Below are positions 41,355 through 50,035 of a stretch of DNA of 64,000 nt, piece after piece; within the stretch, counting starts at the first letter, position 1; each line of letters begins with the position of its first letter. Both the position numbers and the translations under genes were made by a program. The stretch is from Delta-02 sp964513565 (GTDB lineage Bacteria > Desulfobacterota > Syntrophorhabdia > Syntrophorhabdales > Syntrophorhabdaceae), in the NCBI GenBank assembly GCA_964513565.1, contig CAZENE010000016.1:7617-71616 (forward strand), in the 5' to 3' direction. A model generated the notes under the pieces. It did not search any database, was not told the origin of the DNA, and saw only the letters and a list, made by a program, of their open reading frames with translations.

Positions 41355-43287
41355 CGTCTATCTTCCTCATTATATTTTCGAGCCTCCTTAGGTCGGCTGT
41401 TGTGAACGGCCGGTCCAGATAATAGATATTTTCGAAGCCGCGGATAAATTCCATCGAGAGTCTCTGGACCGTTTCATCAGGAATACGTGCCGCAAACTCT
41501 TCAAGACCCTCATGTTCTCCCTTGGGATAACCTAGGGACTTGAGCTTCCTGAGGAAGCGGTTAAGGACTGTTATTTCAAGGGGATTTGCCGATCGCACAA
41601 AAACCCATATTCCTATTGTCAGTGCGATAATTATGAGGACGATACCGGCGTACCGCACAATACCCGACTTGAGAAAGGAAAACGAAAATGACGGTTTTTT
41701 GAGCCCTGTGAGTATCGATCTCGTGATCGATAACTGCCGTTCAAGGTTATAGGTGAGAATTATGCCGTACCAGTAATAATTGATCGCATCGAAAAAGAGC
41801 TGGAATTTAAGGAACACACCCTGCTTGTACGCCGAAGCGAATGCCTCGGGTGAGGCGGGGGTCGGGTCGAAACGGACCCAGCCTTTTCCCTCGATAAACG
41901 CTTCGACCCAGACATGCGCGTTTTTCTGCGGGATCAGGTAATAGCGCCCCATCTCGTTGTAATATCCCCCCCTGTAACCCCCGACAATGCGCGAAGGAAT
42001 GTTGTTGACACGCAGAAGAACGGCCATTGCAGACGCGAAATATTCGCAATTGCCTGATGGGGAATCAAAGAAAAAGCTTTCCAGTGGATTCTTCGTCAAG
42101 GGAAGATCTTTGAGCGTATACCTGTACCTGTCCGAATTCAGATGGTAAAAGATCCTTTTGACGGTAGATCTCTCGTCGTTCTTTACTACGAGGCTTTTTG
42201 CGAGCGAAACAATAAGGGGAGACAAGTTCCGGGGAAGCTGCAGGTATTTTTTCCGCTCTATCGTTTCTTCGGGGACGGTGTCGGAAATGATCGAAAAGAC
42301 CGTGTACCGGATGCGTTTTTCTACATCGGAAGACAGGGCGAATGTGAGGTCATCATATTTTCGTACGGCCCTGAGGTCGACATGCACCGGTTTGTCGAGA
42401 CCAAACAGTGATGGGTTTCCGTATGGCTCGAGATATATCGTCTGGTTGATTGACTTGCCGGCAGGGCTTATACTCCGCGAGGCGGAATAATGGTGCTTTT
42501 CCATTTTCTTCCAGGACGTTCCGTCGAAATGGTCCAGAGTAATACCCCTCCAGTACAGAAGGGAGTCGTCTATCTTATCCATCGTCACTCTGAAAATGAC
42601 CCTTTCGTCCTCCTGTATGTCCGATACATGGCCCAGCCGGACGTTATCCGTAAAACCGGATCTTGCCTTGTCGGGCCTGTTGAGAAAGGTCAGGATAGGA
42701 TAACTCGTACGGGGCAGAATAATGAACATAAGGCCTGACAGCGGGATGGCAAGAACGGGTATCCACAGGCTTTTCGTTATCATTGTCCGTATGGTCTGAC
42801 CGGTGAGCTCAAGCTCAGGGTCCTGTGAATAGTATGTCAAAAATACGAGCGACAGGCACAGGATAATGAAAAAAAAGAACAGGTACACGATGAACGCCAT
42901 TCCCATGGTCATGAGACCGAGACCGGCGAGGACAAAAAGCGCCAGTGCATATATCTGCATGTAATCGCGAAATTCTTTATGCTCGAGAAATTTTATCCCC
43001 ATAAGCACGAAAAGAATTTCCATTATGTGCCCGATAAGGTCCTGCATATCGAACTGCACAAAAAAATACAGGAGCACAGCCACCGATAAAATGGCGAGCA
43101 GCCATCGGGGAATGTAGATCTTTTTGATTTCGAGATACACGGACAGGCCCATCACTGCAACGAGCAGTAAAGGGTAAACGAAAGGGATATGCCCCGACAA
43201 AGCTATAGCGCAGAGGATACCGGTAAGATAGGTAAAAATATTGACGATGGTGCGGACCTTCAGCTGGTCAAAATTAAGCGATATCAT
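41344..43287 (-). CDS. TgpA-type membrane transglutaminase-like protein
   Basis: A protein of 647 residues. About seven hydrophobic segments lie in residues 15-195, and another near 565-585. Between them is a soluble transglutaminase-like domain with a papain-type triad: Cys414 in SGNCEYFASAM, His458 in KNAHVWVEAF and Asp474 in WVRFDPTPASPE. The N-terminal half corresponds to DUF3488. It is the third member of the MoxR-DUF58-TgpA set, whose proteins act in envelope protein folding or metal insertion in many bacteria. The active site faces the periplasm in this topology. Confidence 0.9.
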   Translation of the reverse strand: MISLNFDQLKVRTIVNIFTYLTGILCAIALSGHIPFVYPLLLVAVMGLSVYLEIKKIYIPRWLLAILSVAVLLYFFVQFDMQDLIGHIMEILFVLMGIKFLEHKEFRDYMQIYALALFVLAGLGLMTMGMAFIVYLFFFFIILCLSLVFLTYYSQDPELELTGQTIRTMITKSLWIPVLAIPLSGLMFIILPRTSYPILTFLNRPDKARSGFTDNVRLGHVSDIQEDERVIFRVTMDKIDDSLLYWRGITLDHFDGTSWKKMEKHHYSASRSISPAGKSINQTIYLEPYGNPSLFGLDKPVHVDLRAVRKYDDLTFALSSDVEKRIRYTVFSIISDTVPEETIERKKYLQLPRNLSPLIVSLAKSLVVKNDERSTVKRIFYHLNSDRYRYTLKDLPLTKNPLESFFFDSPSGNCEYFASAMAVLLRVNNIPSRIVGGYRGGYYNEMGRYYLIPQKNAHVWVEAFIEGKGWVRFDPTPASPEAFASAYKQGVFLKFQLFFDAINYYWYGIILTYNLERQLSITRSILTGLKKPSFSFSFLKSGIVRYAGIVLIIIALTIGIWVFVRSANPLEITVLNRFLRKLKSLGYPKGEHEGLEEFAARIPDETVQRLSMEFIRGFENIYYLDRPFTTADLRRLENIMRKIDDAR

Positions 43288-43322
43288 TAGTCGGGCCGGC
43301 TTGTCTCATTCGAAAAAACCTT

Positions 43323-44222
43323 CTATGCTGTCATGACGGCAGCGTGGGCATCTTCTTTTTCATACATTGCAAGCTCCTTAAGCATATTCAGCTTATGTAC
43401 TCCCGTTACGTCAGGGGGATAGAGCCTGCCGCTTATTTTAAGCCCCACGGGAACATTGTTTTTTAGAAGCTGTACGATTGTATAAGCTATGCACGAGATC
43501 CTCTCCTCGACATCGTGTATCATGACATTTTCGAATTCTATGACGACCGGCTGATAGGAAAGGGAAGACAATTCTTTTGTCTTGAGTTTGCCGGTCTTTG
43601 CCGTTGCCTTCCAATGGATGTATTTAATGGGGTCACCCCGTACATATTCACGTATCGATATAACATCAGCTTCGTAACCGATGGCATCGGATATCTTCTC
43701 CCCCCGGAACCTTCGCTCCCTCCGGGAGAGGCTTGCCAGATCACAGGTTTTCAATCTTGGCAGGACGATTATCGTATACTTCGTGCCGACGGTCTTGTAC
43801 CGGGTGAAGAAATTAAACGGGAAAACGGAGGACACGCGGGGATTTTCGACCGTATGAAGGCCGCGCTCATGAAAAGTGATATTCGTAAAGGCCGATGACG
43901 CACCTCTGCCCGGTATGAAAGGGAGAAGCGTGGTGATCCTGCCGGCATTAAGGCTGATCAGGAAAGCGGGAAGATGCCGGCGGCGGTTTTGGATGGTTAT
44001 TTTTACCGGCACTTGGCTTCCCGTGTATACCTCCTGGGGGAAATCGATTGTAAGCTCAAGCTTTGAAAGATTTGCCTTTCCGAAAAAACCGGAAATGGTC
44101 ATGAAGCTCAGGAGGGCGGAGACTATCAGGAACACGAGGTTGTTATTGGTGTTTGCCGCAGCAATGCCCAAGAAGATCGTGATCGCTATGTAAAGGAACC
44201 CGGCTTTGGATATCTTGATCAC
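43323..44222 (-). CDS. DUF58 protein
   Basis: A protein of 299 residues. Two hydrophobic segments near the N-terminus (about residues 8-24 and 28-46) are followed by a soluble part with the DUF58 signature SIREYVRGDPIKYIHWKAT (residues about 182-200), the core of a von Willebrand-like fold. The start overlaps the MoxR stop by four bases. It is the usual partner of MoxR ATPases and TgpA; molecular function is not settled. Confidence 0.9.
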   Translation of the reverse strand: MIKISKAGFLYIAITIFLGIAAANTNNNLVFLIVSALLSFMTISGFFGKANLSKLELTIDFPQEVYTGSQVPVKITIQNRRRHLPAFLISLNAGRITTLLPFIPGRGASSAFTNITFHERGLHTVENPRVSSVFPFNFFTRYKTVGTKYTIIVLPRLKTCDLASLSRRERRFRGEKISDAIGYEADVISIREYVRGDPIKYIHWKATAKTGKLKTKELSSLSYQPVVIEFENVMIHDVEERISCIAYTIVQLLKNNVPVGLKISGRLYPPDVTGVHKLNMLKELAMYEKEDAHAAVMTA

Positions 44223-45172
44223 AGGGGTGTTGAAACGGTGTCTACGATCGATCGTACAATCTCCCTTTTATTGAGGTTCTCGTACTCTTCCTTGAAAATG
44301 ACCCGGTGAGGAATTGTATATTCAACGAGGTCCCTGATGTCCTCCGGAATGACAAAACTCCTGTCGTGAAAAAAAGCCTGCGTTTTTGCGGTGCCGATGA
44401 TCGTCAGGGCCCCCCGGGTCGATAACCCGGCGGAAAGGTATTTGCTCGTGCGTGTCGCTTGTATTATGGAGAGGGTATATTCAAGGATCTTGTCGGAAAC
44501 GTGGATGCTGCGTGAGATCTCTTCCTGTATGCGCGACACCTCGTCATGGTCTACGACAGGGTCGATCGAATATATATCCTCACGCTTGCTTCCTATCTTC
44601 AGGATCTCTTTCTCAGCCTGCCGGGATGGATAGCCTATGCTTATCTTCATCATAAACCTGTCGAGCTGGGATTCCGGAAGGGGGAATGTTCCGAACTGCT
44701 CGGCGGGATTTTGTGTGGCGATCACGCAGAAGATCCGGGGCAGCTTATACGTCTTGCCTTCAATCGTCACCTGCTTTTCTTCCATGGCCTCAAGGAGAGC
44801 GCTCTGAGTCTTGGGGGTAGCGCGGTTTATCTCGTCGCACAGTACGATATTGTTGAATATGGGACCCGGATGGAAATCGAATTCACCCGACGTCTTGTTG
44901 TAAATGGACAGGCCCGTTATGTCCGTGGGGAGAAGGTCGCTGGTGCACTGTATCCTGCCGAATGTCAGGCCAAGAGATTTCGCAATGCCGATCGCGAGCG
45001 TCGTCTTGCCGAGGCCCGGCAGGTCCTCGATCAGCAGGTGTCCCCGTGAAAAGAACGAGATCAGGGAAAGGGCAAGCGGTTTCTCCTTCCCCTGAAGATA
45101 GCTTGCCAGGGAATCTGTTATAGTGTGGATCTTGTTGATGTCCATCCCGATGGCCAAGTCTTTTCCGTCCAT
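44219..45172 (-). CDS. MoxR-family AAA ATPase
   Basis: About 317 residues from the ATG at 45172; a TTG at 45193 would add seven. Walker A is EDLPGLGKTTLA, Walker B is LCDEINRATPKTQSALLEAMEE (start of that stretch), and sensor 1 is FCVIATQNPAEQ. MoxR ATPases remodel partner proteins, often together with DUF58/VWA proteins. It heads a five-gene minus-strand operon: moxR, DUF58, TgpA, methyltransferase, hotdog. The GC-rich gap 45194-45272 is shared with the divergent DUF2156 gene. Confidence 0.92.
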   Translation of the reverse strand: MDGKDLAIGMDINKIHTITDSLASYLQGKEKPLALSLISFFSRGHLLIEDLPGLGKTTLAIGIAKSLGLTFGRIQCTSDLLPTDITGLSIYNKTSGEFDFHPGPIFNNIVLCDEINRATPKTQSALLEAMEEKQVTIEGKTYKLPRIFCVIATQNPAEQFGTFPLPESQLDRFMMKISIGYPSRQAEKEILKIGSKREDIYSIDPVVDHDEVSRIQEEISRSIHVSDKILEYTLSIIQATRTSKYLSAGLSTRGALTIIGTAKTQAFFHDRSFVIPEDIRDLVEYTIPHRVIFKEEYENLNKREIVRSIVDTVSTPL

Positions 45173-45272
45173 GGAAGCAATTGTAGCATACAATCAGGTG
45201 TAATGGGAATGGGCATGAGGCAGGGCGCCGCCTCTCCTTGACAAAACAGGATAATTCGGATTGAATAAAATA

Positions 45273-46187
45273 ATGGGTAGATTACCGCTCTTTCCGGACT
45301 TCAAGCCGATAGAGATCGACGACAGGCCCGGTATTTTGGAGGTACTGAGAGCGAGCCGTCCCGGTACATCGGAGCTTACATTTACCAACCTCTTTATCTG
45401 GAGGAACCATTTCAATTTCCAGTGGTGTCTGAATGGAGAGTGTCTTTGCGTGACAGGCAGTGAAAACTCCGGGCCCCGTTTCGCCATGGCCCCTGTCGGG
45501 CCGTCAGGCCGCGTTGATGCAGGCATGGAGCTTCTTCGATGGCTTAAGGAGGTCGAAGGTGTGCCTTTGCCTGCCATAGAGCGTGCAGACGAGATGTTTG
45601 CCGCTGACGCGTCCCGTTATTCCGGGCTGAGCATCGAGGAAAGGCGGGAACATTTCGATTATGTTTACCTTACCCGCAATCTCATCGATCTCCCGGGAAA
45701 TAAGAACAGGAACAAGCGCAATCATATCAACCAATTCTTCCGGGCGCATGAGTCATATATATACGAGGAACTCAACGAGAGGCATATCAGGGAGGCATTG
45801 TGTTTACAGCAAAAATGGTGTCTGTTAAGGCGGTGCAAGGAGGACCTCAACCTGCTCGGGGAATGGGATGCGGTTCGCGAGATACTCAATAATTATCAGG
45901 CTCTTGAGGTGGCCGGGGCGGTCATGATCGTGGGCGGGGAACTTAAAGCGTTCACGCTCGGCGAGGCTTTGTCGGAAGATATGGCCCTGGTACATATCGA
46001 AAAGGCAGACCCCAACATCCCGGGTCTTTATCAGCTCATCAACCAACAATTCTGTGCGCGGCAGTGGAGTGGGATGAAGTATATTAATCGCGAACAGGAT
46101 CTTGGAATACCGGGATTGCGGGAAGCAAAGCTTTCGTACAATCCCGACCATTTTATCAAAAAATTCTCTGTCGGTCTGAAAGAGTGA
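45273..46187 (+). CDS. DUF2156 protein (GNAT-like, phosphatidylglycerol lysyltransferase-type domain)
   Basis: A protein of 304 residues. PLFPDFKPIEIDDRP at the start and the GNAT-like end region (ELKAFTLGEALSEDMALVHIE, YINREQDLGIPGLREAKLSY) match the DUF2156 family, which resembles the acyltransferase part of MprF/FemX proteins. Such domains transfer an aminoacyl group from tRNA; whether this one does is unknown. The ATG at 45273 or a TTG at 45261 could start it. The next gene starts one base after its stop. Confidence 0.85.
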   Translation: MGRLPLFPDFKPIEIDDRPGILEVLRASRPGTSELTFTNLFIWRNHFNFQWCLNGECLCVTGSENSGPRFAMAPVGPSGRVDAGMELLRWLKEVEGVPLPAIERADEMFAADASRYSGLSIEERREHFDYVYLTRNLIDLPGNKNRNKRNHINQFFRAHESYIYEELNERHIREALCLQQKWCLLRRCKEDLNLLGEWDAVREILNNYQALEVAGAVMIVGGELKAFTLGEALSEDMALVHIEKADPNIPGLYQLINQQFCARQWSGMKYINREQDLGIPGLREAKLSYNPDHFIKKFSVGLKE

Positions 46188-46188
46188 C

Positions 46189-46965
46189 ATGAAGCCGAGC
46201 GATAACGGAATGACAGGTAGCTTTACCCCTGAAGAACTGGAGCGTTATTCGCGTCAGATCATGATGCCGGGGATGGGGGTTGAAAAACAGAAGATGATCC
46301 GCAGGGCGCGCGTCTGCATCGCGGGAGCCGGCGGACTGGGCTCCGTGTCGTCGTATTACCTGGCCGCTGCCGGGATAGGGCGCTTAAGGATCATCGACCG
46401 GGACAGGGTCGAAGTATCGAACCTTAACAGACAGATACTTCATTTCACGCCCGACGTCGGGCAACTGAAAGTGCTCTCCGCACTCGACAAGCTGGAAAAC
46501 CTTAATCCTTATTGTCGTGTTGAGGCCGTCCAAGCGGATATAAACGAGGATAACGTTTTCGAGCTGATCGATAATTCCGATATTGTCATTGACGCACTCG
46601 ATAATATCGGTACACGAAGGATACTCAATTTTGCATCCATGCACAGCAGGATCCCGCTTATTTACGGGGGGGTGGAGGGATTTTCAGGGATGGTTTCGAC
46701 ATTTATCCCCTACCAGACGCCATGTTTTGAATGTATCTTTTCACATATTGCCGACGATGAGAACAGGAAGGGTGTTGTGGGAATGCTGCCGGCGATCATA
46801 GGCGCCATACAGTCGATCGAAGCAATAAGGCTTATCATGAAAGAGACCCCGGCCCTTGCCGGGACGCTCCTTTATTTTTCGGGCACCACTATGACCTTCC
46901 AGCATATTGCCGTTGAACGCAACCCCCAATGCAGTGTATGCGGCGGCTCTCCCGGCAGGACCTGA
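46189..46965 (+). CDS. E1-like ThiF/MoeB/HesA family enzyme
   Basis: A protein of 258 residues. Nucleotide-binding stretch CIAGAGGLGSVSSYYLAAAG, IIDRDRVEVSNLNRQ for the substrate tail, and a zinc pair CFEC plus CSVC. These are features of the adenylating enzymes that activate the C-terminal Gly-Gly of ThiS/MoaD-like carriers. A MoaD-like protein is encoded at 31333, so this may be its activator, though 15 kb separate them. Coupled to the DUF2156 gene upstream. Confidence 0.88.
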   Translation: MKPSDNGMTGSFTPEELERYSRQIMMPGMGVEKQKMIRRARVCIAGAGGLGSVSSYYLAAAGIGRLRIIDRDRVEVSNLNRQILHFTPDVGQLKVLSALDKLENLNPYCRVEAVQADINEDNVFELIDNSDIVIDALDNIGTRRILNFASMHSRIPLIYGGVEGFSGMVSTFIPYQTPCFECIFSHIADDENRKGVVGMLPAIIGAIQSIEAIRLIMKETPALAGTLLYFSGTTMTFQHIAVERNPQCSVCGGSPGRT

Positions 46966-46980
46966 TAGTCTGATTTTCGT

Positions 46981-46994
46981 AATCGTAAATCGTG
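46981..46994. repeat. Heptamer units AATCGTA-AATCGTG
   Basis: Two 7-base units, preceded by a degenerate TTTTCGT, shortly after the stop of the E1-like gene. Same family as those at 31165, 35232 and 53476. The rest of the 108-bp convergent gap shows nothing. Confidence 0.65.
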
Positions 46995-47073
46995 AAGAGT
47001 AGAAGCGATAAATTTCAGGGGGAAGGAATTCAACCACGATGCTAATAATATACGATTTCTAAAAATCGGCTTT

Positions 47074-48666
47074 TTACGTCCACGGCGGCGTAATCACTGT
47101 GTCCTTGAACTCGATAAGGAACGGTTCATCCCATGTGACCTGCTCCCGGAATATTGTTCTTAAGCCGTCCATGCTGTCCGTTACTTCGGCCTTTATCCCG
47201 AAGGAACGGGCAAGCTGTACGAAATCAGGATTTTCGAGAAGCATCGAACCTTTTATCTGGTGCCGGCTGCGCATCGCATCTTCCAGGATTGCATAGCTCA
47301 TGTTGTTATCAACAAATATGACCACCGGTACCTTGTATTTAACGATCGTGGCAAGTTCGGCAGCCTGCGGGAGAACCCCGCCATCGCCGCATAGCGCCAG
47401 GCAGGGAAGTTCGGGCCGGGCGGTTTTTGCCCCGATCGCGGCCGACAGGGAGTAGAAAATGGGGGATATCCCGCGAGGCATAAGAAAGCTTCGCTGAAAA
47501 TACGCCGGAAGGTAATATTCGGCCCAATATGACGGCATATTGAGATCGCATACGATCACAGTATGGTCGGGAACGGCACTGCGGACAAGATCGATAAGCT
47601 CATGTCCGGGCAATGATCGCAGGGCCTTTTGTTCCGTATCATTCTTCTCTTTCAGGGATGCAAGGTCCCAATCGAAAACACGGTCGCGCATCATTACGGA
47701 AAGTCCTACAAGAGCCAGGTCTATGTTGCCCGCAAAATGGGCCGCTGCGGGATAATTCTTATTTATCCACCGTTCATCGATGTCTATATGAATAAGCTCC
47801 CCTATCTTAACCCCCCGCCTTCCGGTGTCAACGTCCCTCAGCCTGGTGCCGGCGGCTATGACAAGATCCGCCGTGTTAAGGATTTCGCGTGCTAACCCTC
47901 TCGCAACAACGTTTCCGAAGGAGAAGATAGCCCGGTCGCTTATTGTGCCCTTTCCGCCGGTCGACGTAAGGAAAGGTATCCCCCACGCGCAGATCTGCTC
48001 GACTGTGTCAGCCGCCCGGGGGTGCATGAGGCCTTTTCCCCCGACAAGGACCGGCCTTTTCGTATGATCAAGTATCTCCCGGCATCTATAAAGAAATTCA
48101 TCGATTCCATGGTCACCTGATGCCGGACCGGGAGACCGGGTCTCGTTATTCGGTGAACTGTGTATTTCCCTGTCGAGGAAGGAAAAAGGGATCGAAACGA
48201 GGACCGGGCCCGGACGCCCTTCGATGCACCGCCGCAGGGCATTATCGAGAACGGGCCGTAATTGAGGCGGCTTTGTGACCTGGAAAATGCCTTTGGTGAA
48301 ATATCTGAAGATATTTTCCGGATATTCGAGCTCATGGAGAATCCCCTTACCGATATCCTTGCGGTCGGTATCGATGTGCATGATAAAAAGCGGGACATCA
48401 TCGGAATATGCCTCCATGCATCCCGAGACTATGTTGCCCAGGCCGGGGCCTGGGGTCACGAGAAGAAAGGCGGGTTTTCCCGATGCCCGGGCGTAACCGT
48501 CGGCCATAAATGCGCAATTCGTTTCATGACGCGCGGTTATGGATTTTACCGATTCTTCGAACCATAGCTCGGCATTGAGGCTAAGTGTGTGCAAACCGGG
48601 TATTTGGAAGATATGCGAGACGCCGTTTTCCCGAAAAAATGATCTAATTACCTGTTTTCCTTGCAT
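47074..48666 (-). CDS. TPP-dependent enzyme, acetolactate-synthase-like
   Basis: A protein of 530 residues with the three domains of the acetolactate synthase/benzoylformate decarboxylase family. The N-terminal PYR domain holds the catalytic glutamate in ITARHETNCAFMADGYAR. The C-terminal PP domain holds the TPP-Mg motif in LALCGDGGVLPQAAELATI and VVIFVDNNMSYAI. No regulatory subunit is adjacent, so branched-chain synthesis is unlikely; a 2-oxoacid decarboxylase or ligase is more probable. It diverges from the XRE-cupin regulator, and a GTTTA-N6-TAAAC palindrome lies 20 bp before its start, hinting at joint control with polyamine synthesis. Confidence 0.87.
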   Translation of the reverse strand: MQGKQVIRSFFRENGVSHIFQIPGLHTLSLNAELWFEESVKSITARHETNCAFMADGYARASGKPAFLLVTPGPGLGNIVSGCMEAYSDDVPLFIMHIDTDRKDIGKGILHELEYPENIFRYFTKGIFQVTKPPQLRPVLDNALRRCIEGRPGPVLVSIPFSFLDREIHSSPNNETRSPGPASGDHGIDEFLYRCREILDHTKRPVLVGGKGLMHPRAADTVEQICAWGIPFLTSTGGKGTISDRAIFSFGNVVARGLAREILNTADLVIAAGTRLRDVDTGRRGVKIGELIHIDIDERWINKNYPAAAHFAGNIDLALVGLSVMMRDRVFDWDLASLKEKNDTEQKALRSLPGHELIDLVRSAVPDHTVIVCDLNMPSYWAEYYLPAYFQRSFLMPRGISPIFYSLSAAIGAKTARPELPCLALCGDGGVLPQAAELATIVKYKVPVVIFVDNNMSYAILEDAMRSRHQIKGSMLLENPDFVQLARSFGIKAEVTDSMDGLRTIFREQVTWDEPFLIEFKDTVITPPWT

Positions 48667-48685
48667 ATTATGTCTATGTCAATAA

Positions 48686-48701
48686 GTTTAGCATAGTAAA
48701 C
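48686..48701. promoter_or_regulatory. Predicted operator GTTTA-N6-TAAAC, copy 1
   Basis: GTTTAGCATAGTAAAC, an inverted repeat with 6-bp centre. It is repeated with the same spacing at 48748, 62 bp on. It lies just before the TPP-enzyme gene on the minus strand. Confidence 0.55.
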
Positions 48702-48724
48702 CTTAAAGTTAAATAAAAATTGAC

Positions 48725-48754
48725 TTGACAAAAAAACTCATTATCTTGTTTAAT
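48725..48754 (+). promoter_or_regulatory. Promoter of the XRE-cupin/polyamine operon
   Basis: TTGACA at 48725-48730, an 18-bp spacer and TTTAAT at 48749-48754. The -10 lies within the second GTTTA-N6-TAAAC palindrome, so binding there would shut the promoter. Confidence 0.6.
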
Positions 48755-48763
48755 ACCGTAAAC
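48748..48763. promoter_or_regulatory. Predicted operator GTTTA-N6-TAAAC, copy 2
   Basis: GTTTAATACCGTAAAC, overlapping the predicted -10. The XRE-cupin protein starts 21 bp downstream and is the natural ligand (inference). Confidence 0.6.
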
Positions 48764-48784
48764 TTTTTGTGAGTATATACTGTT

Positions 48785-49339
48785 ATGGCAAGATCAGGGG
48801 AATTAGGCATAGGGGAAAGGATCAAGGTGCTCCGGCAGGCCAAGGACCTGACCCAGGAAGAGCTGGGTACGAGGGCCGGTCTGACCAAGGGTTTTATCTC
48901 ACAGGTAGAGCGGAACCTGACATCTCTTTCCGTAGAGAGCCTGATCGGCATACTTGACGCTCTGGACGAAAAACCGTCCAATTTTTTCAGCGGCTCCCTT
49001 GATGAAAAGATCGTTTTCAAGCTTAAGGACCGTGTAGATCTCGAGATAAACGGTGTTAAGGCGTTTCAGATACTGGTACCGGCCGCGCAGAACAGGCTTC
49101 TCGACCCGGCACTTGTAGAGCTTGACCCGGGCGAATGTACTCCCGAGGAAGAGCCTCACGAGGGCGAGGAGTTTGGCTTGGTGCTTTCAGGCGGCATAGA
49201 ACTCGTCCTCGGCGGAAAACCGCAGAGGATCAGAAAAGGCGAATGCTTTTATTATAAGGCTACGAGAAAGCATTATATTGCAAATAAACGAAAAGGACTG
49301 GCAGTACTTCTCTGGGTGTCTTCACCCCCGAACTTCTAG
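48785..49339 (+). CDS. XRE-family regulator with C-terminal cupin
   Basis: A protein of 184 residues. The helix-turn-helix is in residues 10-65 (IKVLRQAKDLTQEELGTRAG, LTKGFISQVERNLTSLS), and the cupin in about 105-175 with the metal-site pattern PHEGEEFGLVLSG and KGECFYYKATRKHYIAN. PuuR-like proteins of this shape sense polyamines. Its place as first gene before the polyamine-synthesis genes fits feedback control by putrescine or spermidine. The two GTTTA-N6-TAAAC repeats before it are probable binding sites. Confidence 0.9.
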   Translation: MARSGELGIGERIKVLRQAKDLTQEELGTRAGLTKGFISQVERNLTSLSVESLIGILDALDEKPSNFFSGSLDEKIVFKLKDRVDLEINGVKAFQILVPAAQNRLLDPALVELDPGECTPEEEPHEGEEFGLVLSGGIELVLGGKPQRIRKGECFYYKATRKHYIANKRKGLAVLLWVSSPPNF

Positions 49340-49494
49340 GACAGGGGTTTAAAGCAGTGAAGACAGGCATGATTAAAGGCAAGAACGGGGTGTGTTCCCG
49401 CCCGTCGACTATAGAGTGTCTGGATCTTGCGCCGCATGGTCGCGCCCGTGGATTTTAGGCTGCCGGGGCTTCAAGAAATTTGGGAGGTGGTACC

Positions 49495-49968
49495 TTGATT
49501 GTCACAACACCAACAAAATTTTTTTTAGTCAGTGGTTCTTCCGACGGTTTTTCGCTGTTAAACGCATTTGATGGCGCCCTTCTGGCGTCCGGGGTAGGCG
49601 ATACCAACTTGGTAAGAATGAGCAGTATACTACCGCCTGGCTCTACGGAGATAAAGCCGCGCCCAAAGGCGCTTCCCCAAGGAGCCCTCGTTCCTGTGGC
49701 CTATGCCTCAATAACGAGTGATATCCCGGGGGAGACCATATCTGCAGCCGTAGCTATAGGCGTGCCCGAGGACCGGAGCCTCGCCGGCCTTATCATGGAG
49801 TACTCGGCAAAAGCGGATGAGACAACCGTGCGCAGCCAGGTCATGAGGATGGTCGAAAAAGGCATGGAAGTCAGGAAACGGCCCATCAGGGAAATAATCT
49901 CGATATCATCCACGTTCAAAGTGACGACCGTCGGGGCGGCATTTGCCGGCGTCGTTCTATGGGATTAG
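49495..49968 (+). CDS. Pyruvoyl-dependent arginine decarboxylase
   Basis: A protein of 157 residues. The self-cleavage site is in NLVRMSSILPPG: cut between the two serines, as in the archaeal enzymes, converting the second Ser to the pyruvoyl group. The acidic and glycine stretches GVGDTNLV and IPVAYASITSD-like follow the family. TTG start at 49495, seven bases after GGGAGGT. It turns arginine to agmatine for the next gene. The 155-bp gap before it shows no clear promoter. Confidence 0.9.
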   Translation: MIVTTPTKFFLVSGSSDGFSLLNAFDGALLASGVGDTNLVRMSSILPPGSTEIKPRPKALPQGALVPVAYASITSDIPGETISAAVAIGVPEDRSLAGLIMEYSAKADETTVRSQVMRMVEKGMEVRKRPIREIISISSTFKVTTVGAAFAGVVLWD

Positions 49969-50035
49969 CGGTTCGTATTGAAGGGAAGCTGCATAACCCG
50001 GACCCCCTCGCACAAATATAATTCCAGAGGCTTAT

